Shown here one piece after another: positions 1 to 5,855 of a stretch of 6,423 nucleotides of DNA (position 1 is its first letter; the number at the start of each line of letters is the position of its first letter). Made by a program: the position numbers and the translations under genes. This stretch comes from an uncultured beta proteobacterium. GTDB taxonomy: Bacteria > Pseudomonadota > Gammaproteobacteria > Burkholderiales > Burkholderiaceae. The notes under the pieces are model-generated. The model was not told where the DNA came from. It was given only the letters and a program-made list of their open reading frames with translations, and searched no databases. The stretch covers positions 1 to 6,423 of the forward strand of contig CAJARE010000287.1 of NCBI GenBank assembly GCA_903944255.1, given 5' to 3'.

Positions 1-830
1 ATAGCGCAAAAAGATCAACGTTTTTTCAAATCATGATGGTAGGAGCCTTATGGCTTGTTGGTACGGCGCTTGCTTTGTATTCCTATGTGTTCATATTTGA
101 TGCGCGAAATGGCGTTGGGCTGGCAGTGCTTATTTTCTGTGCGGCAGTATTCAGTTTGATATGGAAGTTTGCCAAGCAATCCTTTGCTGGAGTGCGCCCC
201 ACTAAGTGGACTTTATTAGCCGTTTTACTTATTGGATGCTCTGCACTCATGCTGGGGTGGTTTGCTAAGGCGCAAGTCACACATAATTCAGGATGGTCCT
301 CTATGTGGGAGGATACTAAAATAGCCATTCAGATAGAAAAATATCCACATTGGCAAAATTCTCATGTGATGGGCTATCCCCAGAATGCAATGGGTGATGT
401 TGTTAAGATCAATAACTACGAGCGGGTTGCCTGGGCTACAGTCGGTACAACGGTATTTTTGCCACAAAATCCATTTGGGGTGGGGGTCTTAAGTGAGCCC
501 TTCCAGTTATTGCTAAGGGATAAGTATCCTGGCAGCGGTCGTATTCCTTCTACTCATAGCGCTTGGGTAGAAATTGCACTGGCATTTGGGTACCCAGGTT
601 TACTGTTGATGCTCGGCGCACTGATCGCTACCTTTTGCATTTCGGTAAGTTCTCCCGGGGCATTTCAAACAACAACTGGCCTGCTTTCCTTGGGGCTAGT
701 ACTGCTCTACACTGTTGGAGAGGTTAGTAGCAAGCATCCTATCGAGATGTTGTGCTTCTTGATTGCCCTGATGACTGCCTTATTGATGTCTGAGGGGCTG
801 GGTAGACCAAGTTTTAACATGAGCTCCTGA
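1..830 (+). CDS. O-antigen ligase family membrane protein, 5'-truncated by the window edge
   Basis: The reading frame is open from base 3 to the TGA at 828-830. The methionines at 33 and 36 sit within open frame, without a Shine-Dalgarno, inside what should be a protein of about 400 residues or more, so the true start lies upstream. Counting from the Met at 33, hydrophobic segments fall near residues 1-22, 28-45, 59-77, 185-204, 213-229 and 236-252. A large polar loop at about 78-180 is the expected periplasmic loop of the Wzy_C/WaaL fold. It carries NNYERVAW (Arg131) and STHSAWVE (His175), matching the conserved Arg and His of this family, then the GYPGL turn. Family knowledge: such proteins transfer undecaprenyl-PP-linked glycan to lipid A-core (WaaL) or polymerise repeat units (Wzy); sequence alone does not decide which. 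A diverged second copy of the same C-terminal region lies downstream, at 1150-1631. The GC-poor, sugar-locus setting suits this role. Confidence 0.85.
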   Translation, partial: SAKRSTFFQIMMVGALWLVGTALALYSYVFIFDARNGVGLAVLIFCAAVFSLIWKFAKQSFAGVRPTKWTLLAVLLIGCSALMLGWFAKAQVTHNSGWSSMWEDTKIAIQIEKYPHWQNSHVMGYPQNAMGDVVKINNYERVAWATVGTTVFLPQNPFGVGVLSEPFQLLLRDKYPGSGRIPSTHSAWVEIALAFGYPGLLLMLGALIATFCISVSSPGAFQTTTGLLSLGLVLLYTVGEVSSKHPIEMLCFLIALMTALLMSEGLGRPSFNMSS

Positions 831-946
831 GGGAGCCAATGATGTGCATTTTTTAAAAGTTATTGCAATGGATGCCGTACCAACAGCGAGCAAAAAAGCA
901 TGATCAAGTTAATTTCAATTCATCAAGCAAAAGTATCTTTGTGACT
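831..946 (+). other. unexplained spacer with micro-ORFs between the ligase and the galE remnant
   Basis: No family is recognisable here. GGGAG at 831-835, directly after the ligase stop, is a good ribosome-binding sequence. It is followed by ATGATG (839-844), which opens a five-codon frame ending at 856, and by GTG at 844, which opens a 19-codon frame (VHFLKVIAMDAVPTASKKA) ending in TGA at 901-903. That stop overlaps an ATG at 900 (ATGA arrangement), which opens MIKLISIHQAKVSL and stops at 942-944, three bases before galE similarity begins. The GGATGCC(G/A)TA words at about 870 and 951 are near-repeats. These could be the truncated heads of lost sugar-locus genes or chance short frames. I see no terminator or convincing promoter. 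Confidence 0.3.
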
Positions 947-1149
947 AATTGGATGCCATATGTTGTCAAGGTGGCTTTGAGAGAGATTTCCCATTTAACT
1001 ATTTTTGGCAATGATTACGCCACCAAGGATCGTACTGGTCAAACTATCCCGATGCAGATGGGTCCTTGTAGGGAGGGCAACTTGCCTATTTAATGCGAGC
1101 GCCGCCAAGGCTCAATTGATCTTGCAGTGGCAAGCAAAACGCTCTTTAT
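947..1149 (+). pseudogene. galE: galE remnant (internal fragment with deletion and frameshift)
   Basis: Codon-by-codon comparison with the intact galE downstream shows clear homology. NWMPYVVKVA at 947 lines up with NLMPYINQVA (residues 198-207 of the intact protein), followed by LTIFGNDYATKDRTG. The match then jumps from base 1039 (equivalent to 2484) to base 1040 (equivalent to 2641), a loss of exactly 156 bp or 52 codons. QTIPMQMGPCREGNLPI follows. Next, a 2-bp loss around 1089-1092 shifts the frame, giving a TAA in the original frame (1091-1093). The tail ASAAKAQ...QWQAKRSL continues in the new frame up to 1149 (equivalent to 2752). Missing are residues 1-197, including the whole Rossmann NAD site and catalytic Tyr/Lys, and the last 22 residues. 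It cannot encode an epimerase. Similarity to the intact copy rises from about 80% in the middle to 51 of 55 bases at the 3' end. Confidence 0.85.
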
Positions 1150-1631
1150 TCCACGGTAGCACTTACGAGCGGGTCTCCTGGTTTATCAAGGGCGTTCAGA
1201 TCATTCAAGCAAACCCTCTAGGAAATGGCCTCTCGCACTTGGCATTCGGGCATTACATGCGCGCTGAATACCCCAACTCTCTCGTACTCATGACCCATAG
1301 CGCGTGGATTGATTACACCTTAGGCTTGGGTTTACCCGGTTTATTGCTCGTCTGGGCCGCCATTGGGATGGTGCTTGGGCGCAGTTTTAGTCTGCAAAGC
1401 CTACTGGGCACACCGGTGTACTCAGGCGCCGTTGATCACTCCTTTTTCAGGGGGTGGATTGCTTATATTGCCCCTTGGTTGCTCCTGGGAATGTTGGGCT
1501 TTTGGTTCGTGGGCGAAGTGAGTGAACGGGAATACCTTGAGCACTACTTTTTCTTGATTGCGCTATTGGGTATGGGCACTCACATTGACGCATCCAACAA
1601 TACGCCACAGCAAATCATTTCTGGCAACTAA
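1005..1631 (+). pseudogene. chimeric ORF: galE tail fused in frame to the C-terminal half of an O-antigen ligase
   Basis: This open frame of 208 codons is a composite. Residues 1-30 are the galE remnant read out of frame. Residues 31-48 are genuine galE C-terminus (ASAAKAQLILQWQAKRSL). From about base 1150 (residue 50) it is an O-antigen ligase: TYERVSW (Arg56), NPLGNGL, THSAWIDY (His98), GLPGLLLVW, and VGEVSEREYLEHYFFLIAL. The order and spacing match the first ligase in the window (YERVAW, NPFGVGV, THSAWVE, GYPGLLLM, VGEVS...FLIAL), but the two are clearly diverged. Hydrophobic segments lie near residues 108-124, 150-170 and 181-193. All N-terminal membrane segments of a normal ligase of roughly 400 residues are absent, and the ATG at 1005 has no convincing ribosome-binding site. 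Most likely it is a dead remnant of an older or competing ligase gene. A translated short membrane protein is possible but not supported. An automatic pipeline may call it an intact O-antigen ligase. Confidence 0.8.
1095..1149 (+). repeat. 55-bp direct repeat of the galE 3' region, copy 1
   Basis: This segment matches 2698-2752 at 51 of 55 positions by eye, with differences at bases 1106, 1112, 1117 and 1127. The match ends abruptly after CTCTTTAT, where this copy turns into ligase sequence and the other continues as galE. It marks one recombination breakpoint of the scar and gives about 1.6 kb direct-repeat spacing to the intact gene. Confidence 0.8.
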
Positions 1632-1800
1632 ATTATTCTCATTATTAGAACAATACGCAAAATCGGCCTGAAAAGGACTTGTTCGCACAAAAACCAATTG
1701 AGCCCAAAATCCCCGCTAGATGGCCTTTAAAGGATATTTACTGCGCGGGTTTATCGGTGGACCAAAAAATCACCATGAGTAATATAGGTAGAATGGGCGC
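1632..1800 (+). other. intergenic gap ahead of galE, candidate leader region
   Basis: This 169-bp stretch contains no gene. ATTATTAGAAC at 1641-1651 recurs exactly at 4266-4276 in the gap before manC. CCTTTAAAGG at 1724-1733 is a perfect 10-bp palindrome, flanked by CCCGC (1712-1716) and GCGGG (1745-1749), which could form an outer stem. AGGT at 1786-1789 is the likely, slightly distant ribosome-binding sequence for the galE ATG at 1801. I found no -35/-10 pair good enough to call a promoter. The scar upstream means galE and the genes after it need a start signal here or must rely on read-through. Confidence 0.35.
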
Positions 1801-2820
1801 ATGTCGATCTTACTTACTGGTGGTCTGGGTTTTATTGGAAGTCACGTAGCCGCAGTCTTGCAGGAGCATGGGCAAGAAGTGGTGCTCCTAGATAATCTGT
1901 GTAACAGCCAAGCGAGCGTTGCCAAGCAACTGGAGTTACTGTGCGCTCAGCCCATCCCCTTTTATGAAGGCGACGTACGCGATCACGCTTTGCTGGATTC
2001 TATTTTTTCAAAACACCCCATCACTGCCGTGATGCATTTTGCGGGTTTAAAGTCCGTAGCCCAATCGGTTCAAGATCCCCTGTTGTATTTTGATAATAAT
2101 GTGGGCGGCACCATTACGCTCCTGCAGGTAATGCAGCGGCACGGTATTCATCAGCTGATTTTTAGCTCGAGCGCTACCGTCTACGGTGTCCCTCTATATC
2201 TTCCCTATGATGAGGCGCATCCAACCAAGCCCATCAATCCGTATGGACGCGCCAAATTACAAGTAGAAGAAATTCTGGCCGATTTGGCTATCTCAGATAA
2301 GCGTTGGGCCATCGCTGCTTTACGGTATTTCAATCCCATTGGAGCGCATCCCAGCTACACCATTGGCGAGCTACCCAATGATCAGCCCAATAATTTAATG
2401 CCTTATATCAATCAAGTAGCCTCCAAACACAGACCCTTTTTAACCGTATTTGGTAATGATTACGACACGAAAGATGGTACGGGTGAGCGCGACTATATTC
2501 ATGTCATGGATTTGGCAGAGGGACATGTTGCCGCTTTGCGCTTCTTAGACACATCGGCTGGTTTGCATACCCTCAATTTAGGTACGGGTCAGCCCTATAG
2601 CGTGTTAGAGATGATCCAGACTTTTGAAAAGGCCAGCGGCCAAACTATTCCGGTGCAGATGGGGCCTCGTAGAGAAGGGGACTTGCCCATATATTATGCG
2701 AGCGCCGCAAAGGCCCAATCGATCTTGCATTGGCAAGCAAAACGCTCTTTATGGGAGATGTGCGATTCGGCTTGGAAGTTTCAGCTACAACATCTGCGAT
2801 CGTTGACTGCATCCGTATGA
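1801..2820 (+). CDS. galE: UDP-glucose 4-epimerase
   Basis: This is a full-length 339-residue short-chain dehydrogenase/reductase-type epimerase, close to the usual 338 or so. It interconverts UDP-glucose and UDP-galactose in the cytoplasm using tightly bound NAD+. The N-terminus has the NAD-binding TGGLGFIGSH (residues 6-15), the adenosine-binding Asp31 in LLDNLCNS, the EGDVRD segment (56-61) and HFAGLKSV (79-86). Catalytic features are the Ser122-124 cluster in FSSSATVYG and Tyr148/Lys152 in NPYGRAK. Substrate-side motifs are RYFNPIGAHPS (175-185), NNLMPY, GERDYIHVMDLA and RREGDLPIY. Tyr298 occupies the position of E. coli Tyr299, where a bulky residue is associated with preference for UDP-Glc/Gal over the N-acetylated sugars, so a Gne-type role is less likely. 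The ATG at 1801 leaves little room before the glycine motif and is surely the start. A broken relative lies upstream. The next gene starts 38 bases after its stop and is probably co-transcribed. Confidence 0.95.
   Translation: MSILLTGGLGFIGSHVAAVLQEHGQEVVLLDNLCNSQASVAKQLELLCAQPIPFYEGDVRDHALLDSIFSKHPITAVMHFAGLKSVAQSVQDPLLYFDNNVGGTITLLQVMQRHGIHQLIFSSSATVYGVPLYLPYDEAHPTKPINPYGRAKLQVEEILADLAISDKRWAIAALRYFNPIGAHPSYTIGELPNDQPNNLMPYINQVASKHRPFLTVFGNDYDTKDGTGERDYIHVMDLAEGHVAALRFLDTSAGLHTLNLGTGQPYSVLEMIQTFEKASGQTIPVQMGPRREGDLPIYYASAAKAQSILHWQAKRSLWEMCDSAWKFQLQHLRSLTASV
2698..2752 (+). repeat. 55-bp direct repeat of the galE 3' region, copy 2 (inside intact galE)
   Basis: This is the partner of 1095-1149, encoding residues around ASAAKAQSILHWQAKRSL in the intact epimerase. 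It is the best-conserved block shared between the intact gene and the remnant. Confidence 0.8.
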
Positions 2821-2858
2821 CCATGCCCCTACACTCACCTGTCAATTTTGACTAACTA

Positions 2859-4193
2859 ATGCCCAACTCTCAATTTCTGCCCTCGGCGATTGCCCGCGTT
2901 GTCGATACAGCCGTGTTGATAGTAGGGGGCATCGCCGCCTTTTATCAATACGAGGCCCTGCGTGAAGTCAGTCTTGATTTTCAGCGTTACCTTGCCTTAA
3001 TCTTGGTGGGCACTTTGATTTTTACTTTACTCAATAAGCAGCTGTATCGATCTTGGAGAAGTGAAGGATTTTTCAAGCTGATTCAATCAGCTAGCACTGT
3101 CATTGCAAAAACTTGGATCTTGCTAGCTTTAGGCTTGTTGTTTACCAAAACCAATGATGCTTTTTCGCGCGCCTGGATTGTGATGTGGGCTCTCTATTCT
3201 TTCATTGGTATTTTGATGGCGCGCTATGTTGCGCAATGGTGCTTGGGCAAACTGCGAAAGAGGGGACTCAATTTAAAACATGTCGTGATTATTGGTGCTG
3301 GCAAGACGGCAACAGAACTGCGAGAGCGCATTGTTCGCTCACCCCAATCTGGTTTTCGGGTGGAGCAGTATTTGATAGCGCCCAATCTTGAGCAATTACA
3401 AGCAATCGCACAAGAGCCCTTTGATGAAATCTGGCTAGCTTTAGCGATGGAGAACCACCAGCAAATCCCCCATTTGATGGAGGGCTTAAAAAATAGTACT
3501 GCCAATGTGCGTTTTGTGCCCGATTGGTTTTCTTATCGCTTGATTAACCATGGCGTTTCCGAAGTATTGGGAATTGAGATGGTGGACTTATATGGCACGC
3601 CCATGAGTGGTTCTAATCTCTATATCAAAGCCATCGAGGATTTTGTAATTTCGCTCCTCATGGTTATTGTGCTGTCCCCCTTATTTTTGTTCTTAGCCAT
3701 CATGGTAAAACTCAGCTCTCCAGGCCCGGTGTTCTATCGGCAAAAGCGGGTAGGCTGGAATGGTGCGCATTTTGATATTCTGAAATTTCGCACCATGCCG
3801 GTCAATATTGAAAAAGAAGGGCTTATTTGGGGAAATTCCGCCAAAAAAGCGGCCAATAATCGCTTTTGCGCTTGGATTCGCAAAGCCAGCTTAGATGAAT
3901 TGCCCCAGTTTTTTAATGTGCTCAAGGGGGATATGTCAATTGTGGGCCCCCGCCCCGAACGCCCCGAATTTGTTGAGCAGTTCAAGGACGAAATCCCTGG
4001 TTATATGAAAAAGCACCTTGTCAAAGCCGGTATTACCGGTTGGGCCCAAATCCATGGCTGGCGCGGCGATACGGATTTGCAGGCCCGAATTGAGCATGAT
4101 TTGTTCTATATCGATAATTGGTCCTTAATGCTGGACCTCAAAATCATTTTTTACACCCCTTGGCGTGGCCTCATTCATAAAAACGCGTATTAA
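2859..4193 (+). CDS. wcaJ: undecaprenyl-phosphate glucose phosphotransferase (WcaJ-type polyprenyl glycosylphosphotransferase)
   Basis: This 444-residue inner-membrane enzyme should start glycan assembly by transferring hexose-1-phosphate, probably glucose-1-P from UDP-glucose, to undecaprenyl phosphate. Hydrophobic segments lie near residues 11-30, 43-60, 82-96 and 104-124. A cytoplasmic CoA-binding-like Rossmann segment follows (VVIIGAGKTATEL, 142-154). The last third is the catalytic phosphoglycosyl transferase domain. It has a membrane re-entrant helix at about 259-284 with a central Ser-Pro (273-274), SSPGPVFYRQKRVG (286-299), KFRTM (309-313), SLDELPQFFNVLKGDMS with the Asp346-Glu347 dyad, GPRPERPEF (363-371), and GITGWAQIHGWRGDTDL near the C-terminus. 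That ending is the WcaJ signature. Length is close to E. coli WcaJ (464). The ATG at 2859 has no clear Shine-Dalgarno, so translation may depend on the upstream gene. Glucose specificity is inferred from family; galactose (WbaP-like) cannot be excluded. Confidence 0.88.
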   Translation: MPNSQFLPSAIARVVDTAVLIVGGIAAFYQYEALREVSLDFQRYLALILVGTLIFTLLNKQLYRSWRSEGFFKLIQSASTVIAKTWILLALGLLFTKTNDAFSRAWIVMWALYSFIGILMARYVAQWCLGKLRKRGLNLKHVVIIGAGKTATELRERIVRSPQSGFRVEQYLIAPNLEQLQAIAQEPFDEIWLALAMENHQQIPHLMEGLKNSTANVRFVPDWFSYRLINHGVSEVLGIEMVDLYGTPMSGSNLYIKAIEDFVISLLMVIVLSPLFLFLAIMVKLSSPGPVFYRQKRVGWNGAHFDILKFRTMPVNIEKEGLIWGNSAKKAANNRFCAWIRKASLDELPQFFNVLKGDMSIVGPRPERPEFVEQFKDEIPGYMKKHLVKAGITGWAQIHGWRGDTDLQARIEHDLFYIDNWSLMLDLKIIFYTPWRGLIHKNAY

Positions 4194-4216
4194 TATAAAA
4201 ATATAAATAGGGAATA

Positions 4217-4242
4217 CCCCGTTAACTGAACAGTTGGCGGGG
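4217..4242 (+). promoter_or_regulatory. strong RNA-type hairpin after wcaJ
   Basis: CCCCGTTAAC (4217-4226) pairs with GTTGGCGGGG (4233-4242) around TGAACA. This is a 10-bp stem with two G·U pairs, extendable by one T-A pair. The G·U pairs become A/C mismatches on the other strand, so the fold is specific to + strand transcripts. It begins 23 bases after the wcaJ stop. No T-run follows (GATCGGGCTAAAATAAC), so it is not a textbook Rho-independent terminator. It could protect the 3' end of wcaJ mRNA, weaken read-through into manC, or act in a manC leader. Confidence 0.5.
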
Positions 4243-4286
4243 GGATCGGGCTAAAATAACAGCTAATTATTAGAACTATAGAAGTT

Positions 4287-4312
4287 TGGGGTATTTTCTC
4301 AGACCCCATTTT
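4287..4312 (+). terminator. weak terminator-like hairpin in the manC leader
   Basis: TGGGGT (4287-4292) pairs with ACCCCA (4303-4308) across a 10-base loop and is followed by TTTT (4309-4312), then GG. The stem is short and the U-tract brief, so termination would be partial at best. It lies 40 bases before the manC ATG. If functional, it would reduce read-through from galE-wcaJ or act as an attenuator. It may be chance. Confidence 0.25.
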
Positions 4313-4352
4313 GGTTCTGCATTAACCCTTATTTGGAATTGGATATTGACAC

Positions 4353-5837
4353 ATGGCTTTAGTGGTACCAGTGATTCTTTGCGGTGGATCAGGCACTCGG
4401 CTGTGGCCCCTTTCCCGGTCTACCTATCCCAAGCAATTTCTGGTGCTCTCTGGAGATGACTCCAATCAAAGTCTATTTCAGCTGGCCATTGAGCGAGCCC
4501 ACTCCATTGGGGGTGATCAAACGACCTTAGGCAAGACCATTGTGGTCACCAATGAAGAGCATCGCTTTTTGGCTTTAGATCAATTGCGAGAATTAAAAAA
4601 TATCCAGGCCGATTTATTGTTAGAACCCTCTGGGAGAAATACCGCTCCTGCACTGACCTTGGCTGCGTTGTATGCCCAAGAGCAAGCGAAAGATCACGAT
4701 AGCGATCCCATTTTGGTGGTGACTCCAGCTGACCAAACGATTCAAGATAACGCCGCCTTTACCAAGGCGCTCAAGCAAAGCGTAGCCATTGCCCAATCTG
4801 GCGCCATTGCCATTTTAGGCATTACTCCAACAGCTCCCGAGACGGGCTATGGTTACATCCACACACAAAGCAAATTAACGGATGCGCAGTTGCCCAAAGG
4901 TGCATATGTGGTGGAGCGCTTTGTAGAAAAGCCCGATGCGCAAACTGCCAAGCAATACCTAGAAGAGGGCGGCTACTTTTGGAACGGCGGCATGTTTGTC
5001 CTCAAAGCCAGTGTGTGGCTGGCTGCTATCAAAGAATATCGCCCCGACATCTTGGAGGCGACGCAAGCAGCTTACTTGGGTAAAAGCGTGGACGACTCCA
5101 CTGGAGCGCTTTTTGTTCGTCCTGATAAAGCCACTTTTAATCAGATTCCCACTGAATCGATTGACTATGCCGTGATTGAGAAATGCCCGGGATCGCATTT
5201 TCCTATCCAGATGGTCGAGCTTGATGCCGGTTGGAATGACTTAGGCGCCTGGGATGCCGTTTGGCAAGTGGGTCAGCAAGACCTCGATGGCAATGTCATT
5301 AACGGCGATATTTTGATTAGTAATACCAAAAACTCTTTAGTGCACGCTAGTAGCCGTTTGGTGAGCGCGGTGGGGGTGGAAAATCTGGTCATCATTGAAA
5401 CGGCCGATGCCGTCTTAGTGACCACCCGCTCTAATAGTCAAGATGTGAAGCATCTAGTAGGGCAATTAGAGCAGCGTCAGCGTGAAGAAAAGCATTTGCA
5501 TCGCAAAGTCTCCCGCCCTTGGGGTTGGTATGACAGTGTCGATGAAGGGGAGCGTTTTAAGGTCAAGCGGATTCAGGTTAAGCCTGGCGCTAGCCTGTCT
5601 TTGCAAATGCACCACCATCGCGCCGAGCATTGGATTGTGGTCAAAGGCACTGCTGAAATCACCAACGGTGAGCAGGTGATTACCTTGACTGAAAATCAAA
5701 GTACCTATATTCCGCAAGGACAAACCCATCGTTTAGCCAATCCGGGAACCGAGCCATTAGAAATTATTGAAGTGCAGTCAGGTAGCTATCTGGGCGAAGA
5801 CGATATTGTGCGTTTTGAGGATGTTTATGGGCGATAG
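4353..5837 (+). CDS. manC: mannose-1-phosphate guanylyltransferase / mannose-6-phosphate isomerase (bifunctional)
   Basis: This 494-residue type II PMI-GMP protein (ManC/CpsB/AlgA family) supplies GDP-mannose. It converts fructose-6-P to mannose-6-P with the isomerase domain and mannose-1-P plus GTP to GDP-mannose with the pyrophosphorylase domain; a separate phosphomannomutase, not in the window, is needed between the two steps. The N-terminal nucleotidyltransferase domain shows the activation signature CGGSGTRLWPLSR (10-22) with PKQF (26-29), EPSGRNTAPA (91-100), VTPADQ (123-128), GYGYI (165-169) and FVEKPD (190-195), and WNGGMF (210-215). The C-terminal cupin isomerase domain shows RPWGWYD (388-394), FKVKRI (402-407), QMHHHRAEHW (418-427) with metal ligands Gln418, His420 and Glu425, and YIPQGQTHR (452-460) with His459. 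Both halves look intact. The start is supported by the signature beginning at residue 10 and by GGA at 4341-4343, nine bases before ATG. It may head its own unit with gmd. Confidence 0.95.
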   Translation: MALVVPVILCGGSGTRLWPLSRSTYPKQFLVLSGDDSNQSLFQLAIERAHSIGGDQTTLGKTIVVTNEEHRFLALDQLRELKNIQADLLLEPSGRNTAPALTLAALYAQEQAKDHDSDPILVVTPADQTIQDNAAFTKALKQSVAIAQSGAIAILGITPTAPETGYGYIHTQSKLTDAQLPKGAYVVERFVEKPDAQTAKQYLEEGGYFWNGGMFVLKASVWLAAIKEYRPDILEATQAAYLGKSVDDSTGALFVRPDKATFNQIPTESIDYAVIEKCPGSHFPIQMVELDAGWNDLGAWDAVWQVGQQDLDGNVINGDILISNTKNSLVHASSRLVSAVGVENLVIIETADAVLVTTRSNSQDVKHLVGQLEQRQREEKHLHRKVSRPWGWYDSVDEGERFKVKRIQVKPGASLSLQMHHHRAEHWIVVKGTAEITNGEQVITLTENQSTYIPQGQTHRLANPGTEPLEIIEVQSGSYLGEDDIVRFEDVYGR

Positions 5838-5855
5838 GGCGTAGCTCTTCACTTT

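Noticed and set aside
863..903. Second, more decayed galE MPY segment (QWMPYQQRAKKH versus NLMPYINQVASKH)
   Set aside because: Only about a dozen residues match, with gaps, and there is no flanking similarity; chance cannot be excluded.
863..1093. 76-codon ORF (TTG start) as a real small gene
   Set aside because: Its second half is plainly the galE remnant (NWMPY...GNDY...GQTIP) ending at the frameshift-created TAA; no independent gene is indicated.
831..1631. Insertion sequence as the cause of the scar
   Set aside because: No transposase frame, terminal inverted repeats or target duplication is visible around the breakpoints.
3224..3505. Minus-strand ORFs, including those at 83-328, 2645-2845, 3224-3505, 3734-3985, 4959-5198 and 5466-5729
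   Set aside because: All lie opposite well-supported genes with recognisable motifs and show no family features themselves; they are antisense shadows.
4227..4257. Promoter from TGAACA (4227) and TAAAAT (4252)
   Set aside because: The spacer is 19 bp, the -35 matches only 4 of 6, and it overlaps the hairpin loop; too weak to call.
4346..4351. Perfect TTGACA as a -35 box
   Set aside because: It lies two bases before the manC ATG, and the correctly spaced position inside the gene (about 4369) has no -10-like sequence.
5826..5845. ops/JUMPstart-like GGGCGTAGC sequence near the manC-gmd junction
   Set aside because: It departs from the GGCGGTAG core by a missing G, and it lies inside an operon rather than in a leader, so RfaH-type control is not supported.
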